This document shows, in pieces, positions 15,336 through 23,400 of a stretch of 64,000 nucleotides of DNA (its first letter is position 1; each line of letters starts with the position of its first letter). The notes beneath the pieces are model-generated. The model was given only the letters and a program-made list of their open reading frames with translations, had not been told where the DNA came from and searched no databases. The stretch covers positions 1,054,001 through 1,118,000 of the forward strand of contig CBDCYF010000005.1 in NCBI GenBank assembly GCA_965224065.1. Direction: 5' to 3'. This stretch comes from JAOTZA01 sp965224065. GTDB taxonomy: Bacteria; Acidobacteriota; Thermoanaerobaculia; Multivoradales; JAHEKO01. Both the position numbers and the translations under genes were made by a program.

Positions 15336-16112
15336 ATGTCCGATGTGATGTTGCGAGAACAAGAGGGCCGCGTCGTCATCCTGACGATCAACCGCCCCGA
15401 CAAGTTGAACGCCCTCAACCAGCAAGTACGCGACGAAGCGCTCGCGCATCTCGAGGCCATCGAGACAGACGACGGGGTCGGCGTGGTGGTCATCACCGGT
15501 GCCGGCGAGAAGTCTTTTGTGGCCGGCGCCGACATCGGCGAGTTCGCGGGCCGCTCGCCCTTTGACCAGCGCCATGCCATGAGGAGTCCGCGGGTCTTCG
15601 ATGTCATGGCCGGCTACCCCAAGCCGGTGATCGCGATGGTCAACGGCTTCTGTCTTGGCGGCGGCTGCGAGCTGGCGATGTCGTGCGACATCCGCGTGGC
15701 CTCCGACAAGGCCCGCTTTGGCCAGCCCGAGATCAACCTGGGCCTGATCCCCGGTGGCGGCGGTACCCAGCGGATGCCCCGGCTGGTAGGGCTCGGCCAG
15801 ACCATGCGAATGGTGCTCTCGGGCGACATGATCGGCGCCGCCGAGGCCCGAGAGATCGGCCTGGTCGACCAGGTCTTCGCGGCCGACGAGCTGCGCGAGA
15901 AGACCCTCGAGCTGGCGGCGAAGATCGCCTCCAAGAGCCCGCTCACTTTGAAGATCGCAAAAGAAGCCGTGCGCGCCGCCGAGCAACTCCCGATCGGCGA
16001 CGGCATCGCCTACGAGCGCGACCTCTTCTGTCTCGCCTTCTCCACCGAAGACAAGGCCGAGGGCGTCGACGCGTTCCTCAACAAGCGGCCCGCCGATTGG
16101 AAGGGACGGTAA
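15336..16112 (+). CDS. enoyl-CoA hydratase (short-chain, crotonase type)
   Basis: 258 residues, ATG behind AATAAGGAGA. Very typical crotonase: ILTINRPDKLNALNQQV, SFVAGADIGEF (oxyanion hole), NGFCLGGGCELAMSCDIRVA and FGQPEINLGLIPGGGGTQRM with both catalytic glutamates, then IGLVDQVF and a C-terminal helix region ending PADWKGR. It hydrates crotonyl-CoA-like substrates. Shares orientation with the cluster that starts at 10880 but has its own strong ribosome site and a repeat-filled gap before it. Confidence 0.92.
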   Translation: MSDVMLREQEGRVVILTINRPDKLNALNQQVRDEALAHLEAIETDDGVGVVVITGAGEKSFVAGADIGEFAGRSPFDQRHAMRSPRVFDVMAGYPKPVIAMVNGFCLGGGCELAMSCDIRVASDKARFGQPEINLGLIPGGGGTQRMPRLVGLGQTMRMVLSGDMIGAAEAREIGLVDQVFAADELREKTLELAAKIASKSPLTLKIAKEAVRAAEQLPIGDGIAYERDLFCLAFSTEDKAEGVDAFLNKRPADWKGR

Positions 16113-16277
16113 GGGTCTGCGGGCCGGGACAAGCCCGGCCCCTACAAGAAAGGCAGTACCAACTCATCAGGCGGAAATGGCCGCCGTCTCTAGCGGCGGC
16201 CCGGGGCAAGCCCGGCCTCTACCAGCCGAAGCGGCCGCCGTCTCTGGCGGCCGGACGGCGCCCTGCCGGCCGGGCCT
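16113..16277. repeat. intergenic GC-rich repeat cluster
   Basis: Several overlapping inverted units, such as GGGCCGGGACAAGCCCGGCC, GCCGCCGTCTCTAGCGGCGG and GCCGCCGTCTCTGGCGGCCG, fill this convergent gap. They can form strong hairpins and could end transcription from both sides, but there is no T tract. Confidence 0.65.
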
Positions 16278-16622
16278 CTAGCATTTCTTGCAGCCTTGTA
16301 TGAAGCGCCTCTTGGTGGGCCTCGCTTCCCGCCGGGCCTTCTTGGCCTCTCGCCTCAAGGCACGGGCCTGCTCGACCAGCGCCTGGCGCTCGGCGCTGCC
16401 CTCGGGGGAGGCCCGGATCATTTCTTTGAGCGCGCGCAGCTCCTGTTTGCGGGCCTTCATGTCCTCTCGGAACGCTTCGAGTTGAGCTCGTAGGCCGTCG
16501 CACTCGCTCTGCGAGAGACACTGCGCCTCCGCCGGGGCTGCGCCGACAAAAAGGGTGCCAGTTACAAGCGTCGCGACCAAGAGCACCAACGAGCCGGTCG
16601 CCGAGGGGTTCGATCTCTTCAT
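16278..16622 (-). CDS. small periplasmic helical protein with terminal Cys pair
   Basis: 114 residues; ATG behind GGAAGGAGAAGG. Residues 1-34 are a signal peptide ending in APAEAQ. The mature part is highly charged and helical (LRAQLEAFREDMKARKQEL ... ALRREAKKARREARP), likely a coiled coil, with Cys at the start (CLSQSEC) and at the very end (GCKKC) that may be disulfide bonded. No family recognised. It stands alone between repeat clusters. Confidence 0.65.
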   Translation of the reverse strand: MKRSNPSATGSLVLLVATLVTGTLFVGAAPAEAQCLSQSECDGLRAQLEAFREDMKARKQELRALKEMIRASPEGSAERQALVEQARALRREAKKARREARPTKRRFIQGCKKC

Positions 16623-16831
16623 CCTGCCTTCTCCTTCCTAGAGATGTGTCCGCGCGAATCCGCCCACACCTGGGCCTCATCGAGCTAGAGACCGATTACG
16701 CTCGGTTGGTTACAGTGATCTCGCGTTTGGACAGTAGGACTCACAACGGCCGGCAGGGTCGCCGGGCCGCTTCAGGCGCCATTGAAGCGGCCGGCGTCTC
16801 TAGCGACCGGTTCGGAACATGCACAACACGG
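16623..16831. repeat. intergenic region with repeat family G2
   Basis: Holds the promoter of the small periplasmic protein (no clear boxes found) and, at 16748-16810, an inverted pair GGCCGGCAGGGTCGCCGGGC / GAAGCGGCCGGCGTCTCTAG. The minus-strand operon from rplU ends at its right edge. Confidence 0.5.
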
Positions 16832-17737
16832 CTACGGCAGCCCGTACCGCTTGCGCTTTTCCCACAGCGCCTTGCGGCTGATACCCAGAAGCTCGGCGGC
16901 GCGGCCTTGGTGACCGCGGGTGTAGGCGAGGGCCTTGAGGATCTCGCGCCGCTCGCACTCGGCGAGGCTGGAGGGCCGTTCGTCGGTACCCTGGCTGGGC
17001 GCGGGGTCGAGCGGCCCCTCGTCTTTGAGCACCAGCTCGCGCTCGAGGACGTTGCGCAGCTCGCGCAGGTTGCCGGGCCAGGAGTGCTCGAGCATCCAGG
17101 CGCGCGCGCGTTCGGTGAGCTCGAGCCCCGGGCGACCGAAGCGCTCGCCGAGATCGGCGAGGAAGTACTCAAAGGTCGCCGGCAGGTCCGCCCGGCGCTC
17201 GCGCAGCGGAGGCAGCCGCAACGTCACCACTTCCAGGCGGTAGTAGAGGTCGGCGCGAAAGCGCCCCTTCTCCACTCGCTGGGGCAGATCGTCGGGAGCC
17301 ACCGCCAGAAAGCGCGCGTCGGCCTCGACCTCGCGCCCACCCAGTGGCGCGTAGCGCCCCTCGGCCAGCAGCCGCAGCAGCTTGGGCTGTGTACCCAGCG
17401 GTATCTCTTCGACGTGGTCGAGCAGTAGCGAGCCGGCCGCCGCACGCGCCACCCGGCCTTCGGTCTTCTCCTCCGCCCCGGTAAAGGCCCCCGGGACGTG
17501 CCCAAAGAGCTCGCTCTCGAAAAGCGCCGCGGGGATCGAGCCGGCATCGACCTCAACCAGCGGCCCCTCGGCCCGCCGGCTGGCCGCGTGCAGCGCCCGC
17601 GCCAGCGTCGACCGCCCTGTACCGGGCTCGCCCAGGACCAGGATCGGCGCCTCGCTGCGGGCGGCGCGGGCGGCGGCCGTCCACACCGGCTCGAGCGATG
17701 GCGAGGCGCGCTGGAGGATTTCCAGGGCGGCGGTCAC
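16832..17737 (-). CDS. sigma-54 activator-like AAA+ protein with altered Walker motifs
   Basis: 301 residues from GTG 17737, which overlaps the TGA of rsfS by four bases. It lacks a sensory domain, like PspF. AAA+ core: Walker A is GEPGTGRST with Arg42 in place of the usual Lys; GAFTGA is intact at 83-88; Walker B is LLLDHVEE with His108 in place of the catalytic Glu; GRFRADLYYRL follows. The C-terminus has a Fis-type HTH (GHQGRAAELLGISRKALWEK). The protein can probably contact sigma-54 but its ATPase may be weak or dead. Last gene of the rplU-rpmA-obgE-nadD-rsfS operon, an odd place for such a regulator. Confidence 0.85.
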   Translation of the reverse strand: MTAALEILQRASPSLEPVWTAAARAARSEAPILVLGEPGTGRSTLARALHAASRRAEGPLVEVDAGSIPAALFESELFGHVPGAFTGAEEKTEGRVARAAAGSLLLDHVEEIPLGTQPKLLRLLAEGRYAPLGGREVEADARFLAVAPDDLPQRVEKGRFRADLYYRLEVVTLRLPPLRERRADLPATFEYFLADLGERFGRPGLELTERARAWMLEHSWPGNLRELRNVLERELVLKDEGPLDPAPSQGTDERPSSLAECERREILKALAYTRGHQGRAAELLGISRKALWEKRKRYGLP

Positions 17738-18105
17738 GACGCGAACGCCGGCGTCACGTCGGCGCCGTCGGACCACAGGCTCTCGAGCCGGTAGAACTCG
17801 CGCGTCGCTTCGTCGAAGATGTGGGCGACGATATCGCCAAAGTCGAGCAGCACCCAATGACCGTGGTTGTAGCCTTCAACACCCAGCGGACGGACCTTCT
17901 CGGTCTTGAGCTTCTCGACCACCGCATCGGCGATCGCCTGCACCTGGCGCTCGTTGGTGCCGCTGCAGATCAGGAAGTACTCGGTGAAGTCCGAGACCTC
18001 GCCCAGATGCAGGACCTTGAGGTCGACCGCCTTGCGGTCCAACGCGGCGGCGACGACCTCGCGCAGTTTGCTCCGGGTGTCGTTGTCGTTGCGGTCGCCG
18101 CTCAT
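17734..18105 (-). CDS. rsfS: ribosomal silencing factor RsfS
   Basis: 123 residues with the Iojap/RsfS pattern: DLKVLHLGEVSDFTEYFLIC, GTNERQVQAIADAV, and GVEGYNHGHWVLLDFGDIVA followed by HIFDEATREFYRLESLW. RsfS binds ribosomal protein uL14 and blocks subunit joining in starvation. It overlaps nadD upstream by ATGA and the sigma-54-like gene downstream by GTGA. The nadD-rsfS order is conserved in many bacteria. Confidence 0.95.
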   Translation of the reverse strand: MSGDRNDNDTRSKLREVVAAALDRKAVDLKVLHLGEVSDFTEYFLICSGTNERQVQAIADAVVEKLKTEKVRPLGVEGYNHGHWVLLDFGDIVAHIFDEATREFYRLESLWSDGADVTPAFAS

Positions 18106-18731
18106 CGATACAGCGAGTACTTCTGTATGTACTCTACCACCAGGGGATGCATCGCTCCGGCCGGGGGCAGCTCGCCGCGGGCGAAACCGTCGCGCAGCCC
18201 GGTGGACGAGATCTCGACCGGCCGGTTATCCACAAAGTCGACGCCGCCAGCCGCTGCCAGCTCGGCCAGCGCCTCCGGCAGCTCGGCCCGCACCCGCTCG
18301 AGCTCCCAGCCCGGCCGGACCAGCACCCCGAGCCTCGCCTGTTCGAGGATGTCCCGCCAGCGGCGCCAGCCGGTGAAGTGCACAAATGAATCCCCGCCGA
18401 CGAGAAGCGTCAGCTCGTCGGTGGGAAAGGCCTCCCGAAAGTACTCCACCGAGTCGATGGTGTAGGCGATCTCGCCGGGTGTCAGCTCGACCGGCAGCAC
18501 CATCAGGTCCGGCCGGTCGAGCAAGGCGAGCTCCACCATGGTCAAGCGCGCGTGCGAGGTGGCGAACTGGCGCCCCGGCTTGTGTGGCGGCCGCGCCGTC
18601 GGCAGATAGTAGACGCGGTCGAGGCCGAGCTGGCGGCGGGCCTCCAGAACCGGCTCGACGTGACCGGCGTGAATCGGGTCGAAGCTGCCGCCATAGAGGC
18701 CGATCTTGTCTCGCCGCGCCGGCTCGGTCAT
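18102..18731 (-). CDS. nadD: nicotinate-nucleotide adenylyltransferase NadD
   Basis: 209 residues. The nucleotidyltransferase signature GLYGGSFDPIHAGHVEPVLE is at the start, PPHKPGRQFATSHARLTMV and the ISSTGLRDGFARGELP segment (ISSTxIR motif) follow. It converts nicotinate mononucleotide and ATP to deamido-NAD in NAD synthesis. Start overlaps the obgE stop by four bases. Confidence 0.95.
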   Translation of the reverse strand: MTEPARRDKIGLYGGSFDPIHAGHVEPVLEARRQLGLDRVYYLPTARPPHKPGRQFATSHARLTMVELALLDRPDLMVLPVELTPGEIAYTIDSVEYFREAFPTDELTLLVGGDSFVHFTGWRRWRDILEQARLGVLVRPGWELERVRAELPEALAELAAAGGVDFVDNRPVEISSTGLRDGFARGELPPAGAMHPLVVEYIQKYSLYR

Positions 18732-19735
18732 CGCGCCACCGTCTCCAGCTCGGTGTCCAGCTCGCGGGCCAGTTGAGCGACCCCTTCTCCGGTAGCCGAT
18801 GAGATCTCCCGGTACTCGAGCCCACGCTCGGTGGCGGCCTTCCGCAGCCCACGGCGACGCTCCTCGTCCGCGGCGTCGAGCTTGCTCCCCACGATCCAGC
18901 GCTTGCGCTCGAGTAAATCCGGGTTGAAGGCGCCCAGCTCTTTCTCGATCGCTTCGAGCTCGACGGGCGCCGGCGCCTCACCCGCCGACAAATCGACCAG
19001 ATGCAGCAGGATGCGGCAGCGCTCGACGTGGCGCAGGAAGCGCGTGCCCAATCCAGCGCCGTCGGCCGCTCCCTCGATCAGTCCCGGCAAGTCGGCGATG
19101 ACAAAGGGCCGGGACTCGTAGCCCCGCGGAGCCACGACACCGAGGGTCGGCACCAAGGTGGTGAACGGGTAGTCGGCCACCTTGGGCCGGGCCGCGGAGA
19201 CCGTCCGGATCAGGGTCGACTTACCGGCGTTGGGCAGCCCAACCACTCCGACGTCGGCCAGCAGCTTGAGCTCCAGGCGCAGGCGTTTTTCTTCGCCCTC
19301 TTCTCCGGGGTCCGCCCGCCGCGGCGCCTGGTTACGGGCCGACTTGAACCGGGCATTGCCGCGCCCCCCGCGGCCGCCCGCGGCCACCAGCAGGCGCTGC
19401 CCCTCGGCGAGCAGCTCTCCCACGAGCTCCTGCCGCTCGGCCGGATACACCTGGGTGCCGAGCGGGACGGCGATCTCGAAGTCCTCTCCCGAGCGGCCGG
19501 TCTTGTTGGAGCCCTCACCGTGGCGGCCGCGCTCCGCCGCGTAGATCGACTTCATCCTCAAATGGTAGAGCGTGTTGATCCCGGCGTCACCGGTCAGATA
19601 GACCGAGCCGCCATCGCCGCCGTCGCCCCCCGCCGGGCCACCGCGGGGCACGAATTTCTCGCGCCGGAACGCGACGCAGCCATTGCCCCCACGTCCACCG
19701 CGGACGTGGATGTGGGCCTCATCGAGAAAGTTCAA
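18728..19735 (-). CDS. obgE: GTPase ObgE/CgtA
   Basis: 335 residues: the glycine-rich Obg fold (FLDEAHIHVRGGRGGNGCVA, GGDGGDGGSVYL) then the G domain with GLPNAGKSTLI (P-loop), the FTTLVPTLGVV switch, DLPGLIEGAADGAGLG, the GSKLD specificity motif and SSATGEGVAQL. It is a 50S-associated GTPase used in ribosome assembly and stress signalling. Follows rplU-rpmA as in many bacteria. Confidence 0.97.
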   Translation of the reverse strand: MNFLDEAHIHVRGGRGGNGCVAFRREKFVPRGGPAGGDGGDGGSVYLTGDAGINTLYHLRMKSIYAAERGRHGEGSNKTGRSGEDFEIAVPLGTQVYPAERQELVGELLAEGQRLLVAAGGRGGRGNARFKSARNQAPRRADPGEEGEEKRLRLELKLLADVGVVGLPNAGKSTLIRTVSAARPKVADYPFTTLVPTLGVVAPRGYESRPFVIADLPGLIEGAADGAGLGTRFLRHVERCRILLHLVDLSAGEAPAPVELEAIEKELGAFNPDLLERKRWIVGSKLDAADEERRRGLRKAATERGLEYREISSATGEGVAQLARELDTELETVAR

Positions 19736-19778
19736 CGCCGCGATCTACCAACGGCAAGCGATCGGCGCCGGCGCGCAC

Positions 19779-20039
19779 CTACTGCGCGGGGAAAACGTGG
19801 ACTACCTTGGTTCCGTGACGGCCCTTGCGCCGGAACTCGACGACGCCGTCGGCGGTGGCAAAGAGGGTGTCGTCGCCCCCGCGCCCCACGTTGGTGCCGG
19901 GCATGAACTTGGTGCCGCGCTGACGCACGATGATCGTGCCGCCCGTGACCTGCTGACCGGCGTAGCGCTTGACGCCGAGGTTTTTGGGATTGGAGTCGCG
20001 GCCGTTGCGGCTCGAGCCCTGACCTTTTTTGTGAGCCAT
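19779..20039 (-). CDS. rpmA: 50S ribosomal protein L27
   Basis: 86 residues, beginning MAHKKGQGSSRNGRDSNPKN and containing GTIIVRQRGTKFMPGTNVG, the standard L27 sequence. It lies near the peptidyl-transferase centre. Ten bases after rplU. Confidence 0.98.
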   Translation of the reverse strand: MAHKKGQGSSRNGRDSNPKNLGVKRYAGQQVTGGTIIVRQRGTKFMPGTNVGRGGDDTLFATADGVVEFRRKGRHGTKVVHVFPAQ

Positions 20040-20049
20040 TTCCTGTCTC

Positions 20050-20367
20050 CTAGCCCTTGATCGACTCGATGCGCACCCGGTGCAGCTCCTGCCGGTGACC
20101 GCGCAGCCGGCGGTACCCCTTGCGCCGCTTCATCTTGAACACGATGACCTTGGGGCCACGAACCTCGTCGACCAGCGTGCCCTTGACCGAGGCGCCCTCG
20201 ACCAGCGGCGAGCCGACCCGCACCTGCTTGTCGTCGCGCACCATCAGCACTCGATCGAAAGCGATCTTGTTTTTCCCCTTCTCGGCCGGGTCCAGATGCT
20301 CGACGTCGATGACGTCGCCGGGCTCCACCCGGTACTGCTTCCCGCCGGTTTCGATGACCGCGTACAT
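20050..20367 (-). CDS. rplU: 50S ribosomal protein L21
   Basis: 105 residues from ATG 20367, which follows AGAAGGAAC; the longer open frame upstream is not needed. MYAVIETGGKQYRVEPGDVI and the basic end KMKRRKGYRRLRGHRQEL match L21. First gene of the operon rplU-rpmA-obgE-nadD-rsfS-AAA+. Confidence 0.98.
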   Translation of the reverse strand: MYAVIETGGKQYRVEPGDVIDVEHLDPAEKGKNKIAFDRVLMVRDDKQVRVGSPLVEGASVKGTLVDEVRGPKVIVFKMKRRKGYRRLRGHRQELHRVRIESIKG

Positions 20368-20445
20368 GAGAGTTCCTTCTGGGATCCTTGAGATTCTGTA
20401 TTGGGAGCGCAACCCTCCGGTTCAGCCCGTCGGGCGCGAGGCGGG

Positions 20446-20474
20446 AGGGTACCACGGGGTGCCCACCCGGTCAA
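20446..20474 (-). promoter_or_regulatory. sigma-70-type promoter of the rplU operon
   Basis: On the minus strand TTGACC (-35, 20469-20474) is separated by 17 bases from TACCCT (-10, 20446-20451), the latter preceded by TGG as an extended -10. It lies about 80 bases before the rplU ATG and back-to-back with the promoter at 20481. Confidence 0.6.
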
Positions 20475-20480
20475 TGCGGA

Positions 20481-20489
20481 TGCTATCGT
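20481..20489 (+). promoter_or_regulatory. extended -10 promoter for the alpha/beta hydrolase gene
   Basis: TGCTATCGT ends seven bases before the GTG at 20497, so the transcript would begin at the start codon (leaderless). The same TGC-TANNNT shape recurs at 38712, 59178, 59281 and 60359. Confidence 0.45.
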
Positions 20490-20496
20490 CCGCCCC

Positions 20497-21372
20497 GTGC
20501 TGTTGCGGCTGTTTTTCGCCTGGACGACCTTGTGCCTACGTCTGCTCGGCGGCCGCAGGGTGCGCCACCAGGTCGGCGAGATCACGCTGTTGTGCTACGA
20601 GATCGGGCGGCCCGGCCGGGAGCCGTGGGTGCTGCTCCACGGCCTCGGGTCGACGTCGCTCTCGTGGTTCCGCCTGCTGGCGGCTCTGCGGCGGAAATGC
20701 CATCTGGTGGTGCCCGAGCTCTCTGTCCTCGGAGGCACGCAGGCTCCGGACGGCGGGCTCAACATCCAGGAGGCCGTGACCGCGGTCTCCTGGTTGATCG
20801 AGAACCGGTTTGGAGGCCGCCCGGTGACGCTGGCCGGTATCAGCCTGGGCGGTTGGATGGCGACGCGGCTGGCGCTGGACCGCCCGGACCTGGTCGAGCG
20901 GCTGGTTTTGGTGAGCTCCGGTGGCTATCGCGACCAGGACTGGGACCGAATCCTCGAGACCACGACGGTGCGGGACATGGGTGGCGTCGAACGGATGTAC
21001 CGGGCGCTCTTCCGGCGGACTCCGTTGACCTGGAAGATGTCGCGTGCCGGGTTTCTGGCCGCCTATCGCTCGCGCGCCGTACGCCACGTCCTCGAGACCG
21101 CCACCGAAGACGACACCTTCGACGCGGCGGATCTCGGCCGGCTGGAGATGCCGGTCGCGCTCATCTGGGGAGAGCACGATGGGCTCTTTTCGACCGCCAC
21201 CGCTCGCGCCATGGAGCAGGCGATCCCCCGCGCCGAGCTGACCGTCATCCCCGACAGGGCGCACGCCATCCACTGGGAGGCTCCGGCCGAGATGGTACGG
21301 GCCATCTTGGCGTTCCGCAGCCGAACCGCCGGCTCCACCGGCCCGTTGGGCTCGGCATCGGTCGCCGCATAG
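20497..21372 (+). CDS. alpha/beta-fold hydrolase
   Basis: 291 residues from GTG 20497; I prefer this start because a -10 box sits seven bases upstream and the sequence before it is low-quality. A hydrophobic N-terminus (LLRLFFAWTTLCLRLLG) may act as a membrane anchor. Catalytic triad candidates: Ser in GISLGG, Asp in WGEHDGLF, His in DRAHAIHWE; the oxyanion HGLGSTSLSW motif is present. Probably an esterase or lipase-like enzyme; substrate unknown. Divergent from rplU. Confidence 0.85.
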   Translation: MLLRLFFAWTTLCLRLLGGRRVRHQVGEITLLCYEIGRPGREPWVLLHGLGSTSLSWFRLLAALRRKCHLVVPELSVLGGTQAPDGGLNIQEAVTAVSWLIENRFGGRPVTLAGISLGGWMATRLALDRPDLVERLVLVSSGGYRDQDWDRILETTTVRDMGGVERMYRALFRRTPLTWKMSRAGFLAAYRSRAVRHVLETATEDDTFDAADLGRLEMPVALIWGEHDGLFSTATARAMEQAIPRAELTVIPDRAHAIHWEAPAEMVRAILAFRSRTAGSTGPLGSASVAA

Positions 21373-21391
21373 GAGAAAATAGGCAATTCAG

Positions 21392-21556
21392 ATGTCTTCG
21401 CCCGATTTTGTCGTCTGCATCGAGTGCGAGTCGCCGTGTTACGTCTTCGAGTGGAAGGAAGGCGGGGTCACGGAGGCAGTGTGCGAGGTCTGCGGCAACG
21501 ACGAGCCGGATTCCTTCGCCACGCCCGAAGACTACGACGCCCTCGGGTCCGAGTGA
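21392..21556 (+). CDS. 54-residue zinc-ribbon protein
   Basis: ATG behind AGGAGAAAATAGG, 19 bases after the hydrolase stop. The product has two Cys pairs, VVCIECESPCY and AVCEVCGND, spaced like a small zinc ribbon, and an acidic tail. Too short for most ORF cut-offs but with a strong ribosome site and good codon bias. Probably co-transcribed with the hydrolase; function unknown. Confidence 0.7.
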   Translation: MSSPDFVVCIECESPCYVFEWKEGGVTEAVCEVCGNDEPDSFATPEDYDALGSE

Positions 21557-21578
21557 TCGGCCGCGGGTCGAGACCTCT

Positions 21579-23024
21579 TCAGTCCGCCCCGACGGCGGAC
21601 GGGTAAGGAGCCGGCTCCGGCCCCGTCTTCGGGTCACCCAGATCCTCGCTGGAGACCTCCTGCTCGGAGGAGTCGGCCGGCTCGTGCCGGTCACCCGGAC
21701 CGGGGCCGCATTCGGGCAACAGGAGCTGTACCCGTGTGCCGATGTCCGGCGTGCTCTGGACCATGATCTCGCCGCCGTGGTTGTCCGCGATTCGCTTGAC
21801 CACCGCCAGCCCCAGACCGGTGCCGCCCTTTCGAGTCGAGTAAAAGAGATCGAAGATGTTGTCCATGCGCTCGCTCGGGATCCCGACGCCGTTGTCGAGA
21901 ACCTCCAGAAGAACCTTGGCGCCCTCACGGCGGGCGATCAGCCGGATCTCCGGGGGGCGAGCGCTCTCCTCGGTGGCCCCCACGGCGTTCTGCACCAGGT
22001 TGAGCAGGAGCTGAGTGAGCTGGCCCGGGTCGACACAGACCAGCGCGCCGGCGGAGCGGTCTTCGACCAGCAAGTCGATGCCGCGCCGGTCCAGGTCGGT
22101 GGCCGTCAGCTCCTTGCAGCTCCGCAGCAGCTCGCCGGCCGGGGTCTCGGTCAGCTCGAGCGGCCGCGGCTTGGCATACTGGAGGAAGTCGGTCACCAGA
22201 TGTTCGAGCCGGCTGATCTCGGAACGGGTCAGGGTCAACAGACGCTTCATCGATCCGCTGACGTTGCGCACCGCCGGCTCCTCCTCGAGGAGCTGCATGT
22301 TGAGACTGAGCGAGTTGAGCGGGTTGCGGATCTCGTGCGCCAGCCCCGACGCCAGCGTGCCGATGTAGGCCAGCCGCTCGGCTTCGACGGCTTTTTCCTC
22401 CAGCGCGCGGCTGCGGCGCCAGAGCCACCAGATGATCGAATAGGCCAGCGCCAGAACCGCTAGGGTCACCACCCCGATCAACGACGTCTGCCGGATCAGC
22501 TCGCTCCGCAACACACCGATGCGTTTCTGGAGCTCGCCTTCGCTCAGACCGATGTGGACAAAGCCCAGCTCGCCGATCGGCTCGTCGAGCACAAAGCTCT
22601 CTTCTCTCGTCAGGGTGTTGGTCTCGATCTCGGACTGCAGCTCGCGGGGGGCGATCGGCGGGATGCCTTCGAGCTCGACCGGTAGCCGCGCCTCGGTCTG
22701 GCTCTGGAAGACCAGTTGTCCTTCGCGATCGCGGATCTCGACGGTCTGGACATAGTCGCGCTGCTTGAGCACCTTGTCGATGTACGTCTGGATCTCCCGC
22801 TCCTTGGCGATCGCGGTGTAGAGGTCGTCCTCGTGCGACAGCCGCTCGCTGAGCTGGCCCGCCAGCCCGCGTGCTTCGGCGCGGGCTTCGAGCAGGATGC
22901 GCTCGACTTCTTTCTGCGACAGCGAGCGGAAGATAAACCAGCCCAGCAGCCCCAGATCAAAGAGGACAAAAAGGCCCAGAAAGACCGAAGCGGCGATCAG
23001 CCGGCGCGGCGCGGGTGAGCGCAT
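21579..23024 (-). CDS. membrane sensor histidine kinase
   Basis: 481 residues. Two transmembrane helices (about 9-31 and 182-204) enclose a periplasmic sensor of about 150 residues. Then HisKA with LASGLAHEIRNPLNSLSLN (phosphoacceptor His), N-box LLNLVQNAVGATEE, DNGVGI, FYSTRKGGTGLGLAVVKRI. The layout is that of AtoS/ZraS-type kinases that usually pair with sigma-54 response regulators; none is adjacent here, so it is an orphan in this window. Lies 30 bases downstream of the SEC-C gene. The tail after residue 455 is Pro/Glu-rich and disordered. Confidence 0.88.
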   Translation of the reverse strand: MRSPAPRRLIAASVFLGLFVLFDLGLLGWFIFRSLSQKEVERILLEARAEARGLAGQLSERLSHEDDLYTAIAKEREIQTYIDKVLKQRDYVQTVEIRDREGQLVFQSQTEARLPVELEGIPPIAPRELQSEIETNTLTREESFVLDEPIGELGFVHIGLSEGELQKRIGVLRSELIRQTSLIGVVTLAVLALAYSIIWWLWRRSRALEEKAVEAERLAYIGTLASGLAHEIRNPLNSLSLNMQLLEEEPAVRNVSGSMKRLLTLTRSEISRLEHLVTDFLQYAKPRPLELTETPAGELLRSCKELTATDLDRRGIDLLVEDRSAGALVCVDPGQLTQLLLNLVQNAVGATEESARPPEIRLIARREGAKVLLEVLDNGVGIPSERMDNIFDLFYSTRKGGTGLGLAVVKRIADNHGGEIMVQSTPDIGTRVQLLLPECGPGPGDRHEPADSSEQEVSSEDLGDPKTGPEPAPYPSAVGAD

Positions 23025-23054
23025 CGGCGCCAGAATAGCACCCGCGCCAACGGC

Positions 23055-23321
23055 CTATTTCTGGAAAAAGAGGCGTCGGTACCAGGGCACGCCCTGCTCT
23101 TTGAGACGGCGGCGCGCCTCGGCTCGGTGCCGTTTGTCCTCCAGGCGCGCGAGCTTCTGGAGAAAGGCGGCGCCTTCTTTCTGATGGCAGTCCTTGTATT
23201 TTCGCCCGCTGCCGCACGGACACGGCTCGTTGCGGCCGATTTTCTTTGTGTGTCGGGGTATGGGGCCGCCCGAGAAACCCGGCCAGACGACCTTCGAGTG
23301 TTGTTTCATCTTCGCGGCCAC
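23055..23321 (-). CDS. small SEC-C motif protein
   Basis: 88 residues. It carries a full SEC-C zinc motif, KIGRNEPCPCGSGRKYKDCH, followed by a charged helix and an aromatic tail (WYRRLFFQK). The SEC-C module is known from SecA and binds zinc and SecB; as a free-standing protein its role is unclear, but ribosome or chaperone association has been proposed for relatives. Divergent from the transporter at 23401. Confidence 0.85.
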   Translation of the reverse strand: MAAKMKQHSKVVWPGFSGGPIPRHTKKIGRNEPCPCGSGRKYKDCHQKEGAAFLQKLARLEDKRHRAEARRRLKEQGVPWYRRLFFQK

Positions 23322-23400
23322 GATGCTCCTCCTCGACGGCCTATCTTAGTGTCCCGTGCGGTATCCTGCGTCCCGCCTCTCCCATCAACGGATCCGACCG

